Of a DNA stretch of 64,000 bases, positions 1 through 12,264 are shown piece by piece; the first letter of the stretch is position 1, and each line of letters starts with the position of its first letter. The stretch is from Actinostola sp. cb2023 (lineage: Eukaryota; Cnidaria; Anthozoa; Actiniaria; Actinostolidae): the NCBI GenBank assembly GCA_033675265.1, contig JAUJYZ010001058.1:2693001-2757000 (forward strand), in the 5' to 3' direction. The position numbers were made by a program, and so were the translations under genes. The notes beneath the pieces were generated by a model that saw only the letters and a list, made by a program, of their open reading frames with translations, searched no databases and had not been told where the DNA came from.

Positions 1-778
1 TGTATACAGTATATATTTACACATGTATATAAGAAAACGTTTAATAAACATTAAAAGGTGTAAATAAACAACCGTGCTTGATTTAATACTAATATACAGC
101 ACCGTGTATACAGTATATATTTACACATGTATATAAGAAAACGTTTAATAAACATTAAAAGGTGTAAATAAACAACCGTGCTTGATTTAATACTAATATA
201 CAGCACCGTGTATACAGTATATATTTACACATGTATATAAGAAAACGTTTAATAAACATTAAAAGGTGTAAATAAACAACCGTGCTTGATTTAATACTAA
301 TATACAGCACCGTGTATACAGTATATATTTACACATGTATATAAGAAAACGTTTAATAAACATTAAAAGGTGTAAATAAACAACCGTGCTTGATTTAATA
401 CTAATATACAGCACCGTGTATACAGTATATATTTACACATGTATATAAGAACACGTAAACATTAAAGGTGTAAATAAAAACCGTGCTTGTATAAGCACGT
501 GTATATATGTATATAAGAAAACGTTTAATAAACATTAAAAGGTGTAAATAAACAACCGTGCTTGATTTAATACTAATATACAGCACCGTGTATACAGTAT
601 ATATTTACACATGTATATAAGAAAAACGTTTAATAAACATTAAAAGGTGTAAATAAACAACCGTGCTTGATTTAATACTAATATACAGCACCGTGTATAC
701 AGTATATATTTACACATGTATATAAGAAAACGTTTAATAAACATTAAAAAGTGTAAATAAACAACCGTGCTTGATTTA
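1..778. repeat. 104-bp tandem satellite, array 1 (cut by window start)
   Basis: A unit of 104 bp recurs head to tail; the landmark TGTATACAGTATATATTTAC starts at about 1, 105, 209 and onward. Each unit is AT-rich and ends in AATATACAGCACCG. One unit near 430-500 is shorter and rearranged. Reading frames across it are repeat artefacts. The array continues upstream of the window. Confidence 0.95.
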
Positions 779-1366
779 ATATTCTCAAACTCATTAATAA
801 TTCATTAGCTCAATAACCAATCAGCTCTCACGATTCGAGTCAGGTGGATGTATCTTGATACCGGAGGAAGAACTGATCAAGACACTGATCAAGACACTGA
901 AATTATTGTATATTTACCATTATGTTACTTAGTCTACCTTTAACTTAGTAGACTTACTACCTCTTACTTATCATGAAAAAAAATCTAGTGATAAATCATC
1001 AACCAGAGTTGAATCAGTGACCCCTCGCACATTACGCTCACTACTTATCCATTAGACTACCTGACTGCTTGTTCGATTTTGAAGCTCTTTTTAACAAACA
1101 TAATACTTGCGAGGTGACTCATTAGGCCAAGACACAAAAGCAATTATTATGTTATTTTCTCAGGAGACTCAAGAACAATTCAGATAATCATTCATTATGA
1201 ATGAGTTTGAGAAGCAATATCAAAAACTCGTGCTTCGTGTTTCATCAGGGGATTCAAAACACCTCGAACCAATAAAAGCACTCGGCCTACGGCCTCGTGC
1301 TTTCATTAGTTTCTCGGTGTTTTGAACCCCTGATAAAACACTCGCACTCGTTGTTGATATATTACC
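779..1366. repeat. Dispersed repeat interrupting the satellite, with a foldback
   Basis: Non-satellite DNA splits the array. Its first 400 bp match 16965-17400 (shared stretch AACCAATCAGCTCTCACGAT). Bases 1211-1360 form a long hairpin: CTCGTGCTTCGTGTTT and a 3' partner ending ACACTCGCACTCG flank a small GGCCTACGGCC loop region. No coding potential seen. Confidence 0.7.
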
Positions 1367-1838
1367 TAATATACAGCACCGTGTATACAGTATATATTTA
1401 CACATGTATATAAGAAAACGTTTAATAAACATTAAAAGGTGTAAATAAACAACCGTGCTTGATTTAATACTAATATACAGCACCGTGTATACAGTATATA
1501 TTTACACATGTATATAAGAAAACGTTTAATAAACATTAAAAGGTGTAAATAAACAACCGTGCTTGATTTAATACTAATATACAGCACCGTGTATACAGTA
1601 TATATTTACACATGTATATAAGAAAACGTTTAATAAACATTAAAAAGTGTAAATAAACAACCGTGCTTGATTTAATACTAATATACAGTACCGTGTATAC
1701 AGTATATATTTACACATGTATATAAGAAAACGTTTAATAAACATTAAAAGGTGTAAATAAACAACCGTGCTTGATTTAATACTAATATACAGCACCGTGT
1801 ATACAGTATATATTTACACATGTATATAAGAAAACGTT
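1367..1838. repeat. 104-bp tandem satellite, array 2
   Basis: The same 104-bp unit resumes after the interruption, about 4.5 copies, in the same orientation and nearly identical to array 1. It ends abruptly inside a unit at AAGAAAACGTTTAAAG. Confidence 0.93.
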
Positions 1839-1929
1839 TAAAGTGCGGCCTATATATCACTCTTATTTATTTATTTTTAGAAATCACTTCAATATGAAGT
1901 GAATATTGGGGTGGTTTAGTGATATGTGA

Positions 1930-3073
1930 TTTGAGCTTCGCATTAATGTCAGTTATAAAGGTTTTAAGAGCGAATGCCCGAAAGAATCGAGAATGGACGG
2001 TCAACTCATGAAAAACATCGAATTTTTCACCATATCATTCCTTTCGATGATCTATTTTAGGTCTTTTAGGGAAAAACACTAAAAAGCCGTTTCAGAGAAT
2101 TTTATTTTTGGAGAAATGTTCAGTTTTTAAAAACCAGTTTGACAACTACGGACCATTTTTCAGCCGCCAAATTAGGAGGCAAGTTTGAAGAGTCAGTGTG
2201 TGTTTACCGTTTTCTCTAGAACAATGAGGTTAAGCTCGCGTAATAAACGTTTCGTTGTCTTTCCAACTATAGTATTTATTTTTCTGTAACTTCGGAAGTT
2301 ATTTTTTAAATTTGGTTTAAAACAGGTATACTAAGCACCATGTACAGAACGTTGAAATATAGGCAAAGTTTGAGGTACAAAAAAGGGATCTGCACATGGT
2401 ACCAAAAATTTCCAAATAAAAATAATGCCGTAGGAAAGCTTCACTTTTGTGCTTTTAATTGAGAAAGTGTCAGCCATTAACTCGCAATGCAGCATTTTTG
2501 GGAAATGAAACTATAAGGTCACGGAATGTCCAGCATTACTTTCGTCCTATCGGCGACATTTTTCTCGTTGAAACTCAAAACTTAAAGCCAAAACACGACT
2601 ATCTTGCACTTTTAGTTGATCTCTGATGATGGAAAATTATCTTTAGTGCACAGGAATAATATTTCAACCACATTTGAGCAATTTCAGCCTATAAACGCCT
2701 GCAATGGTGAAAATTAGCATTATTCATTGATCAAATAAACACCTGCCTGCCCGTTTCCAAAAATTGTTGTTCGGCTTCACTCTGAAATGCTCAGAACTTA
2801 CTTCATATATATTTAGAAGCAAATTAGCAGAGTTTTACTTTATTTTTTTATTTTTTATTTTGACTAAAAAATCCACTTAGCGTAACAGCCAGCGTATGTA
2901 CTTCTGATATTAGCGATTTCCGAAGGAATAGTATTAACTTTTCCTTAAATTGGGTCCATATTTCAGTGACAAATTCTTGGAAAGGGTATGAATTTTCCAA
3001 TTCTTCATCCTTAAATAGGGTCAGGGTTTCGACATCCTGGCAGCACACCCCTATCCTAAATATCCGGGATTCT

Positions 3074-3107
<34 letters not shown>

Positions 3108-5095
3108 GCTAGATATCCACTGAATTTGAAAGTTCCTCAACGTTTGTGTCGTTTGTGTTGAGCCGTTCCTTCGGCTCGATACATTTAGTTTTGTGTATGA
3201 GTTTGTTTATCGTTTCTCAAAAGCATTATTTTTCTATATCGTTCCCTAAAAATACTAGATATAAAGAATAATAGTTGTTGAAGACCCCTGTGTAGTTTTC
3301 TTGAGGAGTTTTGAGTTGTATTTATTCGATGATGAGGCGATGATTTGATCATGTGTCGACGGCCCAATGTGCCGAGCGCGACTAGGAACGAGTCAACTTT
3401 CGACCTGGAAATACGAAGAAAAAAAATACGCGTTGCATTTTTAGACTCGTGCGGCCTTTGGCCGGCTGGGCACGAGTAATGACGCTTATTCAGGAATAAT
3501 TTGGATACTACGGCTCAATTACCACTTTGCTGACACTGCAAACATGTAACGCAATTTACCTGCTACAAGTCACGCTCCTGTCCTTCGAATATTTACATTT
3601 TGCGGCATGAAATAATACTGTTGTAATTATAAAATATAAAACTAGTCAGGGTTCTACAGTTCAGCAAATGACAATGACATGAGATAACTGTTCACTACAT
3701 GTTTGTGCTTCCTGTGATTCATTTGGCGACATCTAACTCGAACCCAGTCGCTTCTTCGGAGGAGAAGGGGAGGGGGTGTGGGACGAGAAATCGAAAAGAA
3801 CTGGGGAGCAAAGCACCATGAGAAGGGATTAGAGGGGATCGCAAAGGAGCAAGGGAAGTGGCGACATGCACATGTGGCTTTCTGACGAGTGTTTAAACAT
3901 GAATTTATTTCACATCTTCCTTTTCATCACGTTTAATCAAAAGCCAGTCTTGGATATTAGTACGTACTACACTGAAGTATATAAGGGAGACTGAGATTTA
4001 TGCACAGTAGTATTTTAGTCCAGCTCAATCAATCGTATATACGGCTGTTTAATAGTCGCTATGAACATGCCGAGCTGGACATCGCTTTCTTTTCTGAGTA
4101 TAAGTACAATGCAACCAAGGAGAACGTATTGTATATCACCAAAGATCACCGCTGATCATAAGTACTGCGGGCTCCGAAAATCATCTCGATAACATGCATG
4201 ACTAACGACAAATCTCGAAGACGACACAGGAACCCCATGTCAACACAGGAAGCCCAAGATTAGTTTCGCTGCTCGCTACGCTCGCGGCAATAACTATTTC
4301 ATACTTTCTTAAAAGGGTGAAATTTCATTTTAACGTCGTTTAGTCTAAATGATAGGGTTTTTTTCAGAGGCTGTTATTTTTTCGACGATCTATGCTAATT
4401 TTTACATTGGCGGAGTTTATATCGACGACTCACTTATCTCAAATATGGTTGAAATTATTCCGGTACACTGTAAGATAATTTTCTATCATCAGAGATCAAC
4501 TAATAGTGCAAGATAGTCGTATTTTGGCTTTAAGTTTTGAGTTTCAACGAGAAAAATGTCGCCGATAGGTCGAAATTAATGCTAATTTGGACATTGCGTG
4601 ACCTCAGTATAGTTTTATTTCCCAAAAATGCTGCATTGCGAGTTAAAGGCTGAGACTTTCTCACTAAAAGAACAAGAGTGATGCTTTCCTACGGCATTAT
4701 TTTTATTTGGACATTTTAAGTGCCCCCGGTCTCTTTTTTGTACCTCAAACTTTGCCTATATTTCAACGTTCTGTACATGGTGTTTAGTATACCTGTTTTA
4801 AACCAAATTAAAAAAATAACTCCCGAATTTACAGAAAAATAAATACTATAGTTGGAAAGACCACGAAACGTTTATTACGTGGGCTTAATATAATTGTTGT
4901 AGAGCAAACGGTAAACACACACTGACTCTTCAAATTGCCTCATAATATGGATGAAAAATGGTCCGTAGTTGTCAAACTGGTTTTTAAAAACTGCAAATTT
5001 CTCCTAAAATAAAATTCCCTAAAAACAGATCATTGAAAGGAATGATATGATGAAAGAAAATAAAATTCGATTAACTGACGTTAATTCGCGAGCAA
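1930..5095. mobile_element. Large foldback element with arms of about 0.7 kb
   Basis: About 1940-2700 is repeated in inverted orientation at about 4390-5095. Shared blocks include TGTACAGAACGTTGAAATAT, AAAACCAGTTTGACAACTAC and AAGCCAAAACACGACTATC, each with its reverse complement in the right arm. Arms are diverged by small indels. The 1.7-kb spacer contains a 31-base C run (3075-3105), a CTCGTGCGGCC-type short palindrome near 3450, and no credible reading frame, so the element would be non-autonomous. Exact termini and target duplication were not resolved. Confidence 0.75.
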
Positions 5096-5189
5096 AAAAA
5101 CTATCCATGTTTTTTTTCTGAAACTTCGTATGGTGAAATAAGATCATTATAGAAGCTAAATGAGCAAATAAAATTGGTTGAATCGGTCA

Positions 5190-5395
5190 CATGCATGGAT
5201 CTGTATACTCCGATACAGACACTGATGAATAAAATATCAGTCCTGTATCAGTGATACGGACCTATAATAAATAAAACATTAATGCTGTATCACTGATACA
5301 GCACTAATGTCTTATTAATCAGTTCTATGTGATCAGTGATAAAGAACTGACACAGGTTATGCAAAGGTCTCATTTACTCGCTCGTATCATATCAC
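5190..5395. repeat. Nested palindromic repeats
   Basis: Overlapping inverted copies of CTGTATCAGTGATACGG and GCTGTATCACTGATACAGC alternate with ATTAAT spacers. A small foldback or remnant; termini unclear. Confidence 0.6.
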
Positions 5396-6405
5396 ATTGA
5401 CCTTTGCATAGCACCGACAGCAAGTTACGAATATCCTTACGGCTTCCTACTTACGAATACAAAAGCTCTCTCCAATGTGGGATGACTTGAGGTGTATCCT
5501 GCGCATGACAGTGACGTCAAAAGTACCTTTACAAGAAAGTTCTGTAATTTTCTTGTGTTATTTGCTTAGATTTCGTGTAATACTGTTTTAAATCAAGGTA
5601 AATTGGGATGGAGGTTTAGAAACCATTTACAGCATTCGCGTCCGTGTTGTATCGGAGATATAGATATATCTACCGATCACAACACGGCCGCTCATGCAGT
5701 AAATATCACGTATAAATGTAAGCTTGTGTTTCTCTTTCTTGTAGAACATATAGATGTGTGGACGACCAGCTATGCAGGTGACGTCATAGACCACAAAACT
5801 TAAAAATATGAATACCATCAACTTGATTCTTTGCAGTGTTTTAGATAGTTGTGATCTGAATTATTGTAGAAATTTTCAGATGGGCTTGATGTTTTTTGTT
5901 GTAGTTGTAGAAGTTTGATCATGAATAGTTCGATCATCATGTACGTCATCGTCCCAACGTCTTACCACCGCAGGTCATGTTGACCACTGGTCTGAAGTAC
6001 CAAGGACTCAGAAATCATCTGGATCGATTCCGCAAAATTTCCAAGCTAGGGCCCAATGCAAACTTGTCAACATACAACACAGGAAGCCCGTGTCAAGATT
6101 AGTTTCGCTGCTCGCTTCGCTTCGCTCGCAGCAATGATACATACATACATATACTTCATTGAAGGCTCCCCGAAGGGTTTTTCAGATTCAATTTACAAAA
6201 TCATTATAATCAAAAATATTCAAAATATAAAAGGCTTAAATTTACAATTCATAATTCAGCTAAAAGCTGAATAATGTCTATCAGACTAATATGCATTTCA
6301 AGTGTTTAGTAAAATCACTATTTAATCACGGCAGGGTATTTAGAAAATATATCTGCATTGCTACATACGTAGACACCACAAGTTTACTGCGTTTTGTATT
6401 AAGTA
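5396..6405. other. No recognisable gene or element
   Basis: Only short unrelated reading frames under 75 codons occur here, on both strands, with no splice-supported continuation or recognised motif. AT-rich spacer. Confidence 0.5.
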
Positions 6406-6549
6406 GAGTGCAGACACTAACACCGTGAAACAGTACAAACTATTTAGTGCTAAATAGCACCAATGAAACAATAGAAAACAAAAGACATTGCACTATTTAG
6501 TGCTAATTATAAAAGTTAGCACTGTTTCATGGTTTTAGTGTTTGCATTC
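6406..6549. mobile_element. Foldback MITE, 144 bp, TA target duplication
   Basis: Terminal inverted repeat GAGTGCAGACACTAACACC / CCATGGTTTT...TGCATTC, flanked by TA on both sides. The interior contains ATTTAGTGCTA inverted copies. Related to the element at 36999-37266 in gene B. Confidence 0.75.
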
Positions 6550-6870
6550 TATTATTTACATTATCATATCAAGGGTATCAAATATCAAATGCCATTTTAG
6601 ACCTTCAACGAACAGTAAGCATTGCAACAAATCTTACCAGCGAAAGATTATCTTCTGAATTTAGATGCAGGCAATCGTAGTCGTCTGCTGATATAACGGT
6701 GCTATGCAAAGGAACAACTAAGTCGCAGTCATCAGAGCGGTGTAGCATAACATGTTGATCAATTTCAATAATCCTAATGAGATACATGCATACATTTTTA
6801 AATTGAAGATTTGGTAATCAGGCATGATATAATTTGAAAACAAACTGATTTGTAGATTTATTTTATTTTA

Positions 6871-6904
6871 GACGTTTCGGTCGTGATACTGTGGCCTTCG
6901 TCGG
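6871..6904 (-). other. Degenerate hammerhead-like motif (Penelope-type)
   Basis: On the minus strand the block reads CCGACGAAGGCC...CCGAAACGTC. It resembles the hammerhead arrangement at 39586-39619, but the catalytic core CTGATGA is replaced by CCGACGA, so activity is not expected. Probably a relic of a Penelope-like terminal repeat; no reverse transcriptase or nuclease frame lies nearby. Confidence 0.4.
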
Positions 6905-6965
6905 TAGTGTATTGGGCTATGTAAATTACAAGGTTTTAACAGCAAACTTTTATACATCGCTGGGT

Positions 6966-7946
6966 TAGGAATGCTAATGAGTTTGCTAATATGCTAATGA
7001 GCTGTATACCTACTGCCAACTAAATTATATACCGAAATGAATCTGCTGAACGCGTACTACACAGAAATACCCAATTTCAGTTATATATGTTATGTTCAAA
7101 TAAGCTGTTAGTACTCTAGCTCCGGCTTCTCGATCAGAAGTTTCAAATGTAAGCACGCCATACTATGCTTGGATACCGTTAGTTTTGTTAAGCGCACGTT
7201 CTAGAATGGCGAGTTCTTTTACGTTAAAAAATAATTTACATGCAGGTAAACTATGTCAAGCTCAAAGAAAGTCAATAAGAATGACAATTTCAAATTACAA
7301 CGTCTTCACGCAGATTATTGAGTCGCACCGACTCTAAAAATGCAGGCCGGTATTCTTTGACCTCAAATCAGCAAGTGGGTTCTACAGCACATGCGCCCTG
7401 TGCCGGCCGCTAAGATAATCACCGAAGGCTCTAACAACATGATTTATCAATACGAGACTGGTCGAGTCTGAATACACAAACCTTGTTGGAGGAAGTTTAT
7501 GTCATCGTCTTGTTTTCAAAATAACCACAATAATTCATAGAGATATGGATTTATCAATCCAGTACTAGTACTGCAAAGGGTTTAGAGATCTTTAGCGGAA
7601 CTTAAAACGAATCGAAGTGAGTTGATACACGCAGCCGGCGGTGAAGAGAACAGTTGTAAGGTTTTCAGCCGACCGATAACCGATGATTCGCTGAGCTTGT
7701 GAAATCGCAGTACTGAAATTGCAAGGAAAGCATGTTCTATCGAGCTCGAGTCACGCAACGACGAGCAAGCAAACACTACATTTAATCGCACTATAAGATA
7801 TCTATATTTAGTTCAAATAGGCTACATTTCATTTAGAAGCCCGACTTCACGCTAGAAGAGCGTCTAGTTTCGGTATAATTTAGTTGGCAGTACGGAATGC
7901 AGCTCATTAGCATATTAGCAAACTCATTAGCATTCCTAACCCCAGT
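6966..7946. mobile_element. Inverted-repeat element, about 980 bp
   Basis: GGAATGCTAATGAGTTTGCT at the left end is matched by AGCAAACTCATTAGCATTCC at the right end. The match continues inward through GCCAACTAAATTATA / TATAATTTAGTTGGC. The interior has a block (about 7706-7775) shared with 11845-11905. No transposase frame is visible. Confidence 0.65.
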
Positions 7947-9120
7947 TATGGGAAAACGTTCTATTGAGTGCCACGCTTCCAAGAATAGCCTTTTGTTCCA
8001 CTGCGGTTCAGGGGAGTGGTTCGTTTTTGTGCAATATTCAGCTAGGATTTAGTTTCTAAGGTAAACACATTTTTGTTGTGTTACAAATTTCGATTCAACG
8101 TAGAAAAGAAAAGGAAATTTACACTGGCATACACAAGGAATTTAACAGCATGAAATAAATGCATTTTCCCAGTCTCAAGATATGATATGGATGTACTTTA
8201 TATGTTGCCGCCGATTGCCCCCATAAAATCAGTGAGCTTCTCGTGACAGGAGCAGTTGTTCACAGTGCGTAACGTATGAAAGTGCTTTGCCTAAATCTGA
8301 TATTGGAGCCGCTACAAATTCGTTGCACAGACATCTCCGAGAGTTTAAATAATAATTTATGAGAAAATAAAGAGACCGAAAACTGATACCATTATCATAG
8401 AAACCATAGCAACGACGTCTAAAAATGTTTTCTTTAGCGCTTTTCGCTATTGACGGTTTACACGTGACGTCATGGCCGCCATGTTGGATCCTGATAACAA
8501 AAGCAAGCTTAAGTTGTTTACAGTATATCACACACTCAAGTAGTTTGATCACAAACATGTTGCAACTACACGATATTTTCAATGGAAAAGTGCTGGTGCT
8601 CATATGTTTCTTAAATGATGTTTGACTCTAATAAACATTGTTAACGGGGAACTGAAGACAAAATGTATTTTCTCAAGAAAGTAATTAGATATGTCTTATA
8701 TTATCATATTACTTGAGTATTAATTTTTGCAAATCTTTCTTAGATATCATCATAATTTATGTTCAATATGGAATATCATCCGCCATTTTGCCGTTTGACC
8801 GTCGGCTCAAATATTTTTGTTTGTGACGTCGTTTATGGGGAATAGTAAAATTCACTCACCACATTTTCTCGGGTACAAGTAAATACAATGTACTTATATT
8901 ATAAAGTGATTCCAATAAACCTGGGCATTACTAACTACACCAATACACACTATTAGATACTCACTCTTTTGTTTTCTTTTGTTCCTTTGCCCAGGTAGTT
9001 GGAATCACTGTAATTACTCTACATTGTGATTGCACTTTCCCTTGGGATAGGTGACGTCAGACATGGGGAATAATTACTGAAGTGAGCCGCGCTCAATTCA
9101 GCGGTAATCCATGTCTTTTT
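7947..9120. other. Gene-free spacer with repeat fragments
   Basis: Contains a fragment at about 8455-8515 (GTCATGGCCGCCATGTTGGA) related to the foldback family arrayed at 26538-27085. Otherwise no reading frame with recognisable features on either strand. Confidence 0.5.
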
Positions 9121-9940
9121 ACTCGGGCCCAGGCCGCAGGCCGCCCGAGTTAGAAAATGCGGATTTCGGTTGTAGTAGTAGTAGTAGTAGTTTTGTTCGG
9201 CTCCAAAATGACGAGTATGCGACGTATTTAATCGTATCCGGAGTTTCAAGATTACTCAGCAGATTTGAAAAGATAAACGAGAAACAGGACTCAAGTAGAT
9301 TTTGAATCTTAGTTTTGAAAGCAGCTGTAGATCTTCAAGCTATTAAAAGGTCAGGATTCTAGTTCATCGTTCAATGACTAGAAGTGGTAAAAGGACTAGA
9401 AGCTCGCTTAAAATATATTTTTAAAAAAACAAACGCGAGGCCGTTATCGGAACCATCTGACCTATGCAACCTCAAGACGTATCATGTTCGTACTCACCGG
9501 ACTAATAGTCTCCCTCGTCACTCAACTGTCACTGATTGTCATGACGTCAGAGAAATTATATTGTATTGAAGAAGATGTCCTTGTTTTATTCGACGTTCGA
9601 ACCGTAACTCGAACCCGAACTCGATTCCAAACTCGACGTTTCGGGATCTGAAGCTAGAGAGGGGGCCTTTACACAAACTCATCAAAATCAAATCAATTGA
9701 ACTCAAAGTCAAAAGGTATAATCAAATGAACTCAAAGGCAAATCAAATGAACTCGACACATACATGTATATACATAGTCTCCCTCGTCACGCAACTGTCA
9801 GTCATTGTCAGGTCTCTCCTCGCGCAGCTGACATTGTCCTTGTTCTTCAACCAACTGGCATTCATTTTCAAGTACTTCCTCGAACAACTGACATTTTCCT
9901 TTTCACAATGCCCGAGTGAACGCTCATTGAGCGTCTTGTT
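9121..9940 (+). mobile_element. R1 interspersed repeat, copy 1 (full length, 820 bp)
   Basis: Begins with a perfect hairpin (ACTCGGGC ... GCCCGAGT, loop rich in GGCCGCAGGCC) and ends with a second hairpin ACGCTCATTGAGCGT followed by CTTGTT. The interior contains a short (GTA)n tract and repeated CTCCCTCGTCAC motifs. It is nearly identical to 12265-13085 and 58549-59276. There are no terminal inverted repeats and no clear target duplication, so the class is undetermined. The short open frames inside recur in every copy and are not conserved genes. Confidence 0.85.
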
Positions 9941-10097
9941 ACAATTAAAACTCAAATTTCTTCTTCACAAAAATAAAAACAATTGGAAATTCATTTAGAA
10001 AATGAATGTACACAACATTCTCTTTGTTTTTAATTAAAGATAAATTTAGGCTTCAGTTCTCCTTTAACAAGCAGTGTGTTTTCACATATAACGCACG

Positions 10098-10098
10098 C

Positions 10099-10161
<63 letters not shown>

Positions 10162-10310
10162 TATTAAAATAATAATTAAATAATAATAATAATAATATTA
10201 TAATAATAATAATAATAATAATTAAATAATAATTAAATAATAATAATAATAATATAATAATAATAATAATAATAATTAAATAATAATTAAATAGTAATAA
10301 TAATAATAAC
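10098..10310. repeat. (AAT)n microsatellite, interrupted
   Basis: About 210 bp of AAT/TAA triplets broken by AATTAAATAATTAAA steps. The long minus-strand frame across it encodes only I/L/Y homopolymers and is an artefact. Confidence 0.95.
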
Positions 10311-10530
10311 AAGACGCTCAATGAGCGTATACTCGGGCTTATGATAAGGACAATGTCAGTTGCGTGAGGATCAAAAGACCTGACAATGACTCATAGTTGC
10401 TTGACGAGGGAGAATATGTATATATGTGTGGAGTTCATTTGATTTGCTTTTGAGTTTGAGTTCATTTGATTACGTTTTGACTTAGAGTTCAATAGATGAT
10501 TTGCTTTAATTTTGATGAGTTCAGTCGTGT
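10309..10530 (-). mobile_element. R1 fragment, diverged
   Basis: Starts with AAGACGCTCAATGAGCGT and carries GACAATGTCAGTTGCGTGAG and a TTGATGAGTTC-like end, matching the terminal quarter of R1 with many substitutions. Confidence 0.75.
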
Positions 10531-12264
10531 AAAGGCCCAGTCGAAAACGCTGAACATCTTTTAGAGTTGGCCCACACGAATCGGCGTATGTGGTTTGTAT
10601 GTGAGAGCGTATTTAAGAAGAACTGTGGATGGCTTGTCTTGAATACAACATAATTTACCTTTTGGCCAGATCAACTACTTCTTTCACTTCTAGTCGTCGA
10701 AGACGATGGCTTAGGTCTTAGTATCTGCTCTGATCAACAGGCTTTTTGGAAAACCCGAAATTTTCACGACTTTATATTAAAGCCTTTGATTTTCCATCGA
10801 ATTTGCTATTTAATGCACTTTCAAATCGATTACATCAATTGTTCGGAATGGTTTTCTTAATTGTTCAAGGCAGAACAGCAAGAAGAAAGTACCAATAGCG
10901 AACTTCTTTCTTCTCGTTCTTGTGATGCTTTTCTGATATCATTTTAGTCAAAATCAGAGTGAAAATATTCGGCCTAAAAAAAAACAATACATCTGCTTGG
11001 AGCCGAAAGTTAGTTTTGTCGGACGTCCGCATTCAGAAAATAGATTTAGTGAAGTGAAGATTTCCCAGACCTTATACTGGAAGACTCCTTCTCTCTTCTT
11101 CATGGTGTGTTGATAGATTATAACTGTTTGAAAAAGAAACAAATACTAAGAGTGCGAATTGCGTACTGATGTTTGGTTGATGCTTAGGCCTTCGTCATCT
11201 CAACGGGGTACCCGTTTCTGGCGCCATCAATATGCAACAAGTGACCTCAAGTACGTTTGAAAACGTATGATATACGTCTTCGAACAATCGAAGATCTTTA
11301 TCGATACTCATCGATACAAATAATCTTTCTCGTCATGCAACTATCATTGTCATATTAAATACCCGACTATACGCTCATTGAGCGTCTTCTTCTGTAACAG
11401 ATCCCTGAAATCTAATGACGTTTTGATTTCGATTGTATTTTTGCCGTTCACTGACCTGTTTTGAGCGTGGAAATTCTGTTTTAAATAGCGCTACGCGGCG
11501 GTTCTATTTAAAAACAATGTCAGTTGCGTGAGGAGAGACCTGATGCGGACTGACAGTTGCGTGACGAGGGAGACTATATGTCTGATGAAGGGCTATGTAC
11601 GATCTCGATTTACGAACCGCATTGACCTTGCTCGCCTTCAATGCTTTGATGTAGTTTTGAAGTACGATTTTTACGATTCCTTTTCCTTCTGAATTTTTCA
11701 AACGTGGAATAAAATAAACATCGATCATGAGTTACTGAAAACAAGAAAGATTAGAAAGCACAAACCAATCAGGGAAAGCACCGGAGGTCAAGGGGCCAAA
11801 ATATAAATCTTTTCTCGTCTAGTGAAGTATATACTGTAAAGTTCGCAGTACTGAAATTGCAAGGAAGCATATTCTATCGAGCTTGAGTCACGCAACAACG
11901 AGCAACCAAAAACTGTTTCATTGTACATATACAATACTTTATGATCATTCTAAACCATAGTGTTTTATCTTTATAATCTATCTCTGAAACATTGCAACAC
12001 GTACAATCGTATTCTGCACGGTTTTCGCTGAATAAACAGATTAGATCACTGTTATCTTTATAATCTATCTCTGAAACATTGCAACACGTACAATCTACAT
12101 GTGTACGTATTCTGCACGGTTCTCGCTCAATAAGCACATTACATCACTACCTTGCCTACATGTTTGATGCATTAGTCTACGGCGCGCGGGCTCTTGCTCG
12201 ATCGAGCTTTATTGCCATTGACAATATTTCATTGACAATGGATATATGGTCGAGAGCAAATTAA
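10531..12264. repeat. Mosaic of R1 relics and short duplications
   Basis: R1 hairpin end at about 11370-11394, R1-like CAGTTGCGTGACGAGGGAGA at about 11555, a block at 11845-11905 shared with 7706-7775, and a direct duplication of about 80 bp around ATCTATCTCTGAAACATTGC (11979 and 12063). No host gene supported. Confidence 0.65.

Noticed and set aside
1..1838. CRISPR-like regular repeat
   Set aside because: Units are contiguous 104-bp copies without unique spacers, in a eukaryotic context; an ordinary satellite.
8229..8603. 124-codon minus-strand frame
   Set aside because: No motif, no splice-supported partner exon, partly overlaps a MITE-related fragment; chance frame.
9630..9665. Possible second hammerhead (CCCGAAACGTCGAG on the minus strand of R1)
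   Set aside because: Has GAAACGTC but no CTGATGA core upstream and no stem II.
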